From assembly GCA_002453475.1 (NCBI GenBank), contig DKGY01000032.1, positions 1-8,587 of the forward strand: a DNA stretch of 8,587 nt, in the 5' to 3' direction. The notes below the pieces were generated by a model, which searched no databases, was not told where the DNA came from, and was given only the letters and a program-made list of their open reading frames with translations. The translations under genes were made by a program, and so were the position numbers. Shown here in pieces: positions 1 to 6,002 of the stretch; positions within the stretch are counted from its first letter, which is position 1, and each line of letters opens with the position of its first letter. This DNA comes from Clostridium sp. UBA6758. Its GTDB lineage: Bacteria > Bacillota > Clostridia > Clostridiales > Clostridiaceae.

Positions 1-1218
1 CAGTCAGAGTTAAGTACAGAGATATTAAGAGAAAGACTAGATAAAGTATTGCCTTGGGCAATGGAGAGTTCAGATATTGATTTTTGGATAGTGATGGGTA
101 AAGAAAATAATGAAGATCCTATTATGAAAACTCTATTTTCCTGGGATATGCCTAATGCACGTAGAATAAGTATCTTAGCTTTTTATTATGATAAGAAATC
201 AAAGAAAGTTAGGAAAATGATGTTTGGTAGCCATTCACCAATAATGAATTCAATATACGAGAATGTTCAAAATAAAGATGAAAATTGCTGGCAAGGTTTA
301 AAAAGAATAATTGATGAAATAAACCCAAAGTCAATAGCTGTTCAAGAAAGTAAGAACTATGGTTTTTGTGATGGACTTATATCTAGTTTATATAAAGAAT
401 TAATAAAGAGTTTATCAGAATCACAAAGAAGCAGAATTTGTAATGCGGAGAATCTTTCTGTTAAATGGCTTTAAAGGGTTACTAAAAAAGAGTTAGATGT
501 TTTGAAAATTTTAGTAGAAGTTACCCAAGATATTATAAAGATGACCTTTAGTGCTGATAGTATTAAAATTAATGGAACCACAACCACTGACCTAGAATGG
601 CTTATGCGAAATACAATATCAATGCTGGGGCTTAATTTTTGGTTTGGCCCAGATGTTGATATGCAAAGACAGGGTAATTTAGTTAGTAGAATTTTTGATG
701 AACCAATAACCTATGGTGATTTTCTGCATTGTGATATAGGGGTATCTTGTAAATTTATAAACCTACATACAGATATGCAGTGGGTATGTTATGTACGAAA
801 ACCAGAAGAAGATTCTGCACCAAAAGGGTTAAGAGATTTATTGGTGAAAGGAAATAGATTACAAGATATAGTTACTTCAAAATTTAAATATGGAAAGACT
901 GGAAATGATGTATTTTTTGAATCTATAAATCAAGCTAAAGAAGAAGGTATAAAACCAATGATATACTCTCATCCAATAGGAACTTTTGGACATGGTTCTG
1001 GAACATCTATTGGTAGATATGATCTTCAAGGATTTTTAGAAGGATGTGGAGAATGTCCAATAGAAAATGAAACTTGCTATGCATTAGAATTAAATGTTTG
1101 CGATAAATTATCAGAATGGGATGGGCAAAATGTTTATATGTATTTAGAGGAAGATATTTATTTTAATAGTGATGTAAGCTATATTTTAGGAAGACAAAAA
1201 GAGATCATTGAAATTTAA
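1..1218 (+). pseudogene. M24 family metallopeptidase (Xaa-Pro aminopeptidase-like), 5'-partial, interrupted by an in-frame stop
   Basis: One reading frame runs from base 1 to the TAA at 1216-1218, broken only by TAA at 472-474. The 157 codons before that stop match the N-terminal half of M24 proteins (a stretch reading RERLDKVLPWAM, then DFWIVMGKENNEDP). The 247 codons after it carry the creatinase-fold catalytic half. All five expected metal ligands are visible: Asp in HCDIG (about 730-744), Asp in HTDMQ (about 766-780), His in GHGSG (about 988-1002), Glu in ALELNV (about 1081-1098) and Glu in YLEED (about 1141-1155). M24 enzymes of this type are usually dimetal aminopeptidases or prolidase-like; the substrate here is unknown. 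About 404 sense codons are visible, close to my recollection of full length, so only a short N-terminus lies outside the window. The intact ligands suggest a recent nonsense mutation or a sequencing error. TTG at 502 could restart translation, but no Shine-Dalgarno sequence sits at the right distance. Confidence 0.85.
472..474 (+). other. Premature in-frame TAA within the M24 gene
   Basis: This stop follows ...SVKWL and precedes RVTKKELDV in the same frame. As I recall the family, relatives have Glu here (a WLETRT-like stretch followed by EEL). A single G-to-T change of GAA would give TAA. There is no length change, since the frame is unchanged on both sides. Confidence 0.85.
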
Positions 1219-1226
1219 ATATATTA

Positions 1227-1274
1227 AATAGAAAAAAGTATTGGGCTGGGATTTGCTCAATACTTTTTTCTATT
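1227..1274. terminator. Bidirectional rho-independent terminator between convergent M24 and GNAT genes
   Basis: Bases 1231-1243 (GAAAAAAGTATTG) are the exact reverse complement of 1258-1270. The stem extends outward by four A-T pairs (1227-1230 with 1271-1274) and inward through a G-T pair to GC/GC, closing on an 8-base loop at 1247-1254. The arms give an A-run on one side and a T-run on the other, so it can end transcripts from both directions. Confidence 0.9.
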
Positions 1275-1286
1275 AATATTACTTTT

Positions 1287-1892
1287 TTAACACCAATAAG
1301 GCATAGCAGGAACTTCATCTTGATATATTGGAATTTTTACATCCTTTCGTGATGGGCCATAAATAGCTTTATGATTATGCATTATCTTAGAGATTTCTGA
1401 TGGGCTTGATATAAAGTCATCACTAAGAATTAAAGCTTGCCATCTCATGCCACATGTAGCCATTTCATATACAGGTTTAAATCCATTTCTTTTATAGAAG
1501 TCTATTCTACGTTCACGTAAATTATTTTCAGATGGAGAGTCTTCAGAAACAGGTAGTTCTGATTCTGCTATTATATATTCATTTTTGTAGTATTTTTTAA
1601 GGGCTAACAGAATTTTACTTCCTAGTCCTTTATTGCGTAAGCTTGAAGACACGCCAAGATAATCTAAGAGTAGTAAATTTATATTTGGAGATTTCCAAAT
1701 AGTTGAATATCCAAGCATTTGATTAGAATGTTCATCAAATAGGCCTAATAAATCATAGTGACCAGAATTTTTAAGCTTTATAATATCGGCTAGAGGCTTT
1801 CTTTCTTGTGCGTTGAAATGCTTTTCAAACTCTTGTGTATACCAGTAAGTTATTTCTGAATCTGTCATAAGACGAAGATCTAAATTACTCAT
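1287..1892 (-). CDS. GNAT family N-acetyltransferase
   Basis: The 201-residue protein is a single-domain Gcn5-related acetyltransferase, expected to move acetyl from acetyl-CoA to an amine in the cytoplasm. The acetyl-CoA binding motif A is clear at residues 77-101: a beta strand LLLDYLGV, then the pyrophosphate-binding R-N-K-G-L-G (R86 to G91), then a helix. Strand 5 and motif B follow (IIAESELP, 107-114; RRIDFYKRNGF, 128-138). The roughly 60 residues after that end in a Pro/Tyr/Trp-containing tail (PAMPYWC). The ATG start is supported by AGGAGT at 1899-1904, seven bases upstream. It converges on the M24 pseudogene and is divided from it by a strong terminator, so it is probably monocistronic. 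Its substrate (small molecule, antibiotic, peptide or protein) cannot be told from sequence. Confidence 0.88.
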   Translation of the reverse strand: MSNLDLRLMTDSEITYWYTQEFEKHFNAQERKPLADIIKLKNSGHYDLLGLFDEHSNQMLGYSTIWKSPNINLLLLDYLGVSSSLRNKGLGSKILLALKKYYKNEYIIAESELPVSEDSPSENNLRERRIDFYKRNGFKPVYEMATCGMRWQALILSDDFISSPSEISKIMHNHKAIYGPSRKDVKIPIYQDEVPAMPYWC

Positions 1893-2003
1893 TTTGTCAC
1901 TCCTATCGTTATTAAATATTTACTAATGTATTACTATCTCTTTATTACCGTTAAATAACTACATAACCATAAATTTAATAGTATTTCAATATTATGGCAT
2001 ATA

Positions 2004-2035
2004 CAAGTTTAATACTTGAACAGCCCCCTGTCAAG
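2004..2035. repeat. Overlapping inverted repeats upstream of the GNAT gene
   Basis: Three related arms lie in a row: CAAGT (2004-2008), ACTTG (2014-2018) within CTTGAACAG (2015-2023), and CTGTCAAG (2028-2035). The middle arm can pair leftward (5 bp, 5-base loop) or rightward (8 bp with one bulged A, CCCC loop). This could be an operator, two alternative RNA hairpins, or debris of an old element. It covers the candidate GNAT promoter. Confidence 0.45.
2006..2034 (-). promoter_or_regulatory. Candidate sigma-A-type promoter for the GNAT gene
   Basis: Read on the minus strand, a perfect -35 TTGACA (2029-2034) is followed after 17 bases by TAAACT (2006-2011), a 4-of-6 match to TATAAT. This leaves a leader of roughly 100 bases before the GNAT start. 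The -10 is weak, and both elements overlap inverted repeats, so this is tentative. Confidence 0.3.
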
Positions 2036-2200
2036 GTTTGTTCTCTTCACTATACATATAAATAATTGTTTTCACATAATAACAATGGTGTGATAATTAC
2101 AAGAAGTATTTGAGATATCAATAGTTTTTATAATAGATAGCATATTAACTCTTATTTCCCTTAGAATTGGATATATATTTTCAAAAGAAAATTTAAACGA
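2036..2200. other. Gene-free AT-rich stretch in the GNAT-chemoreceptor intergenic region
   Basis: The whole gap between the GNAT start and the chemoreceptor stop (1893-2268) has no convincing gene. A plus-strand frame stays open from about 2100 to its stop near 2262, roughly 54 codons, but it has no ATG, GTG or TTG start with a ribosome site. Its reading has no family that I recognise. Confidence 0.5.
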
Positions 2201-2227
2201 ATTAAAACTAAAAGAGCTGTCGCTCTT
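2201..2227 (-). terminator. Rho-independent terminator of the chemoreceptor gene
   Basis: On the minus strand, about 40 bases past the chemoreceptor stop, AAGAGC-GACA-GCTCTT forms a 6-bp stem with a tetraloop (2212-2227). A T-rich tail, TTAGTTTTAAT, follows at 2201-2211. The stem is short, but its position and tail fit a terminator. Confidence 0.65.
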
Positions 2228-2268
2228 AACTAATTTTCAGTCAAGAACAACAGCACATACTTAAATTT

Positions 2269-3720
2269 TTAATTTTCATAAATACTTTTATTTTCTTTAT
2301 TTATTCTTTCAGTAATAGTTATAATCATTTTAAAGTCATTAATTAGCTCTTTTGATAGAGTCTCTGCTTTTTTATATGTTTCTTCTGATTCTCTATTGTT
2401 ATCTCTATTAATAGCATCTATACCTACTAGTCCAAGTTCGTGAAATTTTCTATGCTTTTCTTCTAACCTATTCCAAATAGAAAATATTTCTTTATTTTTA
2501 GGCTTCATAGAATAATAAACATGTCCAAATCCACATTTACGCTCATCTACTTGTAGCGGTGTTATAATTCCTGTTTCAACCATACGCTTTAAGTTGCATA
2601 ACCAATTTTCATGAGCTACTATTGCTTTATTTATAGTATCTATGAATACTCTATTATCTATCATATAGTATCTATCATTAACTAGAGTTCCTATTATTTT
2701 TGCAGCTCTATCCAAATCTGATTCTATAGCAGATACTGGCATTATAACTTTACTTAAACTATCACTTACATCTCCAAGTATATCTCCGCTCTCTTTTAAA
2801 TCATCAATATCACCTTCAAGATTTTTTATGCTAGTAGAGACCTCATCCATAGAAGCATTTATTTCTTCACTATTAGTAGCAACGGTGCTTATTGCTTCAG
2901 TAATATTATTAATCTTGTCTCTATTTTCTTTACTAGAATCAACTACAGAATCTAAATTTTCATTTATTTTATTTAAAAATTCTACTGTGTTATCTACACT
3001 TATATTACTCTTATTAGATGCTGTTTCTATGGCAGCTACAAATTCATCCATACTTGAAGTTAAAGTTTTTGTCTCATCAGCTAACTTTCTTATCTCATCT
3101 GCAACTACCGCAAAACCTCTACCACTTTCTCCAGCTCTAGCAGCTTCTATAGAAGCATTAAGAGCTAAAAGATTAGTTTGCTCAGAAATATCATTAATAG
3201 CACTTATTACACTTTGTATATTCTCAATAACATGAATAAGGTTACCCATATCTGCTTTCATGCTATTAGAATGACTTATAGCCTCATCCGAAAATTCCTT
3301 TATTTCCGCCAATTCATCTTCATTCTTTTTAGTTGCCTCTAATAGCATTGAGGAATTCATAGATAGAGTGTTAATTGCTAATGTCATATCAGAATGAGCT
3401 GCAGTAACTTCTTCTGAAGTATGGGATGTTATATTTGTTGTTTGTGTAATCCTATCCATTAAGTTTATAATTTCTTTACTAACAATATTTATCTTTTCCT
3501 CTTTATCTTTTAACAATAGATCTAAACTACTCATTTGAATAACAGAGTTTAATACTAACTCTGAAATTTCTTCAAAACTTGATTTTCCATTATTTAATCT
3601 AGAATATATACTTTTTAACTTTTCTAAATTATTACTACTAATCTTTAAATTTGATTTTGGTTTTTCCAATAAGGATATATTGTTTATTACTTGATCTATT
3701 GTTGAATTATTGCTAAACAT
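2269..3720 (-). CDS. Soluble methyl-accepting chemotaxis protein with C-terminal CZB zinc-binding domain
   Basis: With the start chosen here (ATG at 3718-3720) the protein has 483 residues and no membrane segment, so it is a cytoplasmic chemoreceptor. After a roughly 70-residue N-terminal region comes a long coiled-coil signalling hairpin. Its highly conserved tip lies at about 176-216 ([18 protein letters not shown], then [20 protein letters not shown]), where CheA and CheW bind. Residues about 363-470 form a CZB (chemoreceptor zinc-binding) domain: His370 in AHENW, Cys396 in CGFGH, and His423 and His427 in KHRKFHELG give the expected 3-His/1-Cys site. CZB receptors sense zinc or Cys oxidation (for example HOCl in Helicobacter TlpD), so a zinc or redox signal is inferred. 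His400 stands where many relatives have Trp. An upstream in-frame TTG (3742-3744) would overlap the ribosome site and is unlikely. The gene is probably transcribed alone, with its own terminator. Confidence 0.92.
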   Translation of the reverse strand: MFSNNSTIDQVINNISLLEKPKSNLKISSNNLEKLKSIYSRLNNGKSSFEEISELVLNSVIQMSSLDLLLKDKEEKINIVSKEIINLMDRITQTTNITSHTSEEVTAAHSDMTLAINTLSMNSSMLLEATKKNEDELAEIKEFSDEAISHSNSMKADMGNLIHVIENIQSVISAINDISEQTNLLALNASIEAARAGESGRGFAVVADEIRKLADETKTLTSSMDEFVAAIETASNKSNISVDNTVEFLNKINENLDSVVDSSKENRDKINNITEAISTVATNSEEINASMDEVSTSIKNLEGDIDDLKESGDILGDVSDSLSKVIMPVSAIESDLDRAAKIIGTLVNDRYYMIDNRVFIDTINKAIVAHENWLCNLKRMVETGIITPLQVDERKCGFGHVYYSMKPKNKEIFSIWNRLEEKHRKFHELGLVGIDAINRDNNRESEETYKKAETLSKELINDFKMIITITERINKENKSIYEN

Positions 3721-3730
3721 ATGTACACTT

Positions 3731-3737
3731 CTCCTCT
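3731..3737 (-). promoter_or_regulatory. Ribosome binding site fixing the chemoreceptor start
   Basis: AGAGGAG on the minus strand lies 10 bases before the ATG at 3718-3720. Starting at the upstream TTG (3742-3744) would put this site inside the coding region and add an unconserved MKKRRSVH leader, so the ATG is preferred. Confidence 0.8.
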
Positions 3738-3774
3738 TTTTCAAATATATTATTTAAGTTCATTTATTGACCTA

Positions 3775-3804
3775 ATAATACTATATTTTACACAAATGAT
3801 GCAA
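3775..3804 (-). promoter_or_regulatory. Candidate sigma-A-type promoter of the chemoreceptor gene
   Basis: On the minus strand TTGCAT (3799-3804) and TATTAT (3775-3780) are spaced by 18 bases and lie about 40 bases before the ribosome site. I see no sigma-D (TAAA/GCCGATAT) motility promoter here. In such AT-rich sequence the match could be chance. Confidence 0.45.
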
Positions 3805-3929
3805 TTTTATTATATCATTTATTATATTTATATAAATACTTAAATAGAATTTTTGTTAGAGTTAATAATCTGTATAATATATTTCTAAGTGATTAATAGA
3901 TGGGAAGTATATTCTTAACTTTTTATTCA
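3805..3929. other. AT-rich intergenic stretch left of the phosphatase remnant
   Basis: There is no gene here. A TATAAT at 3873-3878 (plus strand) could be a -10 element for a long leader into the first protease gene, but no good -35 lies at the right distance. No terminator like the one after the intact phosphatase is visible next to the remnant. Confidence 0.4.
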
Positions 3930-4095
3930 CTAAAGACTTATTTTAACATTTTGGTCCATAACATTTAGTATTTTTTCCAATTCTCTAATAATTCCTAACT
4001 TTATAGTATAGCTAACATCATTATCCAACTCATTATGAGAAGGATTTATTGCCTTGCCTATAAAAAATTTATATCATTAAATTTCTTAACTAAAA
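3930..4095 (-). pseudogene. Decayed C-terminal remnant of a second SpoIIE-family phosphatase
   Basis: Read on the minus strand, 3945-4067 encodes a clear relative of the C-terminus of the phosphatase at the right end of the window. The shared core is TIKLGIIRELEKIL, preceded by FFIG-AIN. Over 41 aligned codons (3945-4067 against 7813-7935) I count 27 identical residues, and many of the base differences are synonymous. The frame ends ...NVKISL with TAG at 3930-3932, matching ...NVKVSMY in the other copy. Just upstream (about 4068) one base is missing relative to the intact copy, which shifts the frame into a stop. Weak nucleotide similarity continues to about 4095-4105, then ends next to the ribosome site of the first protease gene. 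The rest of the gene is absent. The synonymous pattern suggests a diverged functional paralogue that later decayed, not a fresh duplication. The right boundary is approximate. Confidence 0.8.
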
Positions 4096-4101
4096 TATAA
4101 T
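4049..4101 (+). promoter_or_regulatory. Candidate promoter region of the protease pair
   Basis: There are two possibilities: TTGCCT (4049-4054) with TATCAT (4072-4077), spaced 17 bases, or a perfect TATAAT (4096-4101) with only a poor -35. Characterised csp genes are made in sporulating cells under sigma-G, but I could not find a convincing sigma-G, sigma-E or sigma-K box. Either choice lies in sequence derived wholly or partly from the decayed phosphatase gene. Confidence 0.3.
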
Positions 4102-4133
4102 AGTAATATATAGTATTAATATTAGGAGTTTCT

Positions 4134-6002
4134 ATGATTAGTTCAAGAGATTGTAGTTTATATTATGATGAAAATACGTCTAATTTTCTAGTTCAATATA
4201 AAGATAAAGATGAATTCAAAAAACAAATAGATAAAATACCCTATGCTTGTGGTGATATAATCACAAACAATCTAGCTGTAGTATCAGTGTCTCATTTAGA
4301 CATGAATAGACTATTAAAAGATGTTCCTCAAATTGTTTTTTTTGACTTTAGAGGTATGTATGTATTAGGTGAAGCTTCAATATCTGCCTCTACATCTGCT
4401 TCCTCTGTTGGAAACATAAATCCAATAAAAATAAACCCTTATTTAAATTTAACTGGTAGAGACGTACTAATAGGTATTGTAGACACAGGTATAGACTATC
4501 TTAATGAAGAATTTATTAGAGAAGATGATACGTCGAGAATAGTTAGTATATGGGATCAAGAAATCCCTGATAATAGTTCTGATACCACCTATATGGGAAC
4601 TACTTATTCAAATGAACAAATTAATTTAGCTATTAAAGCTCATAGAAACAATGAAGATCCTTACGCTGTTGTTCCATCTAAAGATAGTGTTGGACATGGT
4701 ACTCAAGTTGCTGGAATCATAGGTGCAAGAGGATATAGTGCTGATATAACAGGGATAGCTAATGATAGTGATTTTGTAATAGTTAAGCTTTTTCAATCAA
4801 CTAATTTTAGAAAAATGTTATTAGAAAATGGAGTAGAATATACACCTGTTTATAATGGTAGTGAAATTGTAGCTGGCATTGAATATTTAAAAAATGTTGC
4901 TACAGAACTAAAAAGACCTATGGTTATATATTTAGGCCTAGGTTCTACAGAAGGTAGCCACGATGGAAATAGCCTAATTTCTAGATATACATCTACCACA
5001 GGCACTATCCGTGGAATATGTCTTGTCTGTGGCGTAGGAAATGAAGGTGCTGCTCAAACCCATGCTACTGGTTATATTAGAAATGTAGATGAATCTTCAT
5101 CTGTAGAGTTAAGAATAACTCAAGAAATGAAGTTTATTCAATTTAATGCATGGGTTAAAAAGCCAAATAGAGCTTCCTTAATAATAGTGTCTCCTACTGG
5201 AGAAACCTCTCAACTTCTAAAATCTAAAAATGTTAATGAACAAATTACTAAATTTATTTTTTTAAATACTACATCAAGAGTTTTATATTATAATCCTGAA
5301 CATTTTACTGGACATGAAGTTATTCACATAGAATTTTATGATATAAAACCTGGCATATGGACTTTTAGATTTATAGGCGAATATTTAACTGATGGCCGAT
5401 ACGATATTTGGCTACCACCTCATAGCACTTTACCTAGTGGTACTGAGTTTCTTCAGCCTAATCCATTAAATACCTTAACGATACCATCTACTGCTATTAA
5501 TGTAGTTACCACATCTTACCATGGTCTAGATAATGCTTTAATATCTTCTTCTGGAAGAGGTTTTAATACTAACAACCTAATTAATCCTGACATATCTACT
5601 TTAGGAGTAAATATTCTAACTACAAAAGTTGGAGGTGGAACTACTACTATGTCTGGTAGTTCTGCTGCAAATGCCATAGTTGCAGGAGCTTGTGCACTAC
5701 TATTAGAATGGGGAATTATCAATGGTAATGATCCAACAATGTACTCTCAAAAAATTAGAAATTATCTAATGCATGGTGCTACTAGAAGTAGCTATTATAG
5801 ATTTCCTAATGAAGAACTAGGATACGGATATCTAGACTTATCGGGTGTTTTTAACTTTATAAGTAGATCCTATGCTGCAAATAATACATCTCCTATTAGT
5901 ACGCGTAATTATAATGACTATAACAAAAATGATGACTATATTGTATACGATAATAATTTATTTATAAGAATTCCAAAATGTATTGTAGGTGATTTTATAT
6001 GA
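4134..6002 (+). CDS. Csp-type subtilisin-like serine protease (S8 family), first of tandem pair
   Basis: The 622-residue protein has the Csp germination protease layout. An N-terminal prodomain-like segment (about 1-80, with NFLVQYKDKDEF and NNLAVVSV) is followed by a Ser/Ala-rich linker (81-92). The subtilase domain has Asp117 (VDTGIDY), His188 (GHGTQVAG), oxyanion Asn303 (GVGNEG) and Ser510 (MSGSSAANA), so the triad is complete. A beta-rich insert between Asn and Ser (about 325-430) matches the Csp jellyroll. The EWGIINGNDP stretch after the serine is a Csp hallmark. No signal peptide is seen, which fits a spore-packaged protein. The GTSMAAP motif is altered to GSSAANA. A tail of about 45 residues, rich in Asn, Tyr and Asp (about 578-622), goes beyond the catalytic domain and beyond the end of the partner. 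AGGAG at 4124-4128 supports the ATG. Relatives process pro-SleC at germination; that role here is inferred. Confidence 0.9.
   Translation: MISSRDCSLYYDENTSNFLVQYKDKDEFKKQIDKIPYACGDIITNNLAVVSVSHLDMNRLLKDVPQIVFFDFRGMYVLGEASISASTSASSVGNINPIKINPYLNLTGRDVLIGIVDTGIDYLNEEFIREDDTSRIVSIWDQEIPDNSSDTTYMGTTYSNEQINLAIKAHRNNEDPYAVVPSKDSVGHGTQVAGIIGARGYSADITGIANDSDFVIVKLFQSTNFRKMLLENGVEYTPVYNGSEIVAGIEYLKNVATELKRPMVIYLGLGSTEGSHDGNSLISRYTSTTGTIRGICLVCGVGNEGAAQTHATGYIRNVDESSSVELRITQEMKFIQFNAWVKKPNRASLIIVSPTGETSQLLKSKNVNEQITKFIFLNTTSRVLYYNPEHFTGHEVIHIEFYDIKPGIWTFRFIGEYLTDGRYDIWLPPHSTLPSGTEFLQPNPLNTLTIPSTAINVVTTSYHGLDNALISSSGRGFNTNNLINPDISTLGVNILTTKVGGGTTTMSGSSAANAIVAGACALLLEWGIINGNDPTMYSQKIRNYLMHGATRSSYYRFPNEELGYGYLDLSGVFNFISRSYAANNTSPISTRNYNDYNKNDDYIVYDNNLFIRIPKCIVGDFI
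5987..6002 (+). promoter_or_regulatory. Ribosome site and ATGA overlap coupling the two protease genes
   Basis: AGGTGA (5987-5992), inside the end of the first gene, lies six bases before ATG 5999. ATG and the TGA stop (6000-6002) share bases as ATGA, so the second gene can be translated by coupling with the first. This suggests matched amounts of both proteins. Confidence 0.85.

Noticed and set aside
502..1218. Separate gene starting at TTG 502
   Set aside because: It is in the same frame as the upstream M24 N-terminal half, has no Shine-Dalgarno sequence at proper spacing, and starts in the middle of a conserved stretch. It is better read as the second half of one broken gene.
2004..2035. 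End of an insertion sequence
   Set aside because: The GC-rich inverted repeat looked like a transposon end, but there is no transposase, no partner end and no target duplication in the window.
2100..2265. Plus-strand start-less open frame reading ...LRIGYIFSKENLNELKLK...
   Set aside because: I considered it as a gene remnant, but it has no start codon or ribosome site, overlaps the chemoreceptor terminator, and gives no recognisable family. A frame of about 54 codons can occur by chance.
2828..3235. Plus-strand open frame of 135 codons opposite the chemoreceptor
   Set aside because: It lies wholly antisense to the strongly conserved signalling domain. Its reading is low-complexity Ser/Leu/Ala, as expected from the opposite strand of a coiled coil.
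3742..3744. TTG as the chemoreceptor start
   Set aside because: The clear AGAGGAG ribosome site lies downstream of it and fits the ATG at 3718-3720.
5516..5722. Minus-strand open frame of 68 codons inside the first protease
   Set aside because: It overlaps the catalytic serine region of a well-supported gene, has no ribosome site and matches no family I recognise.
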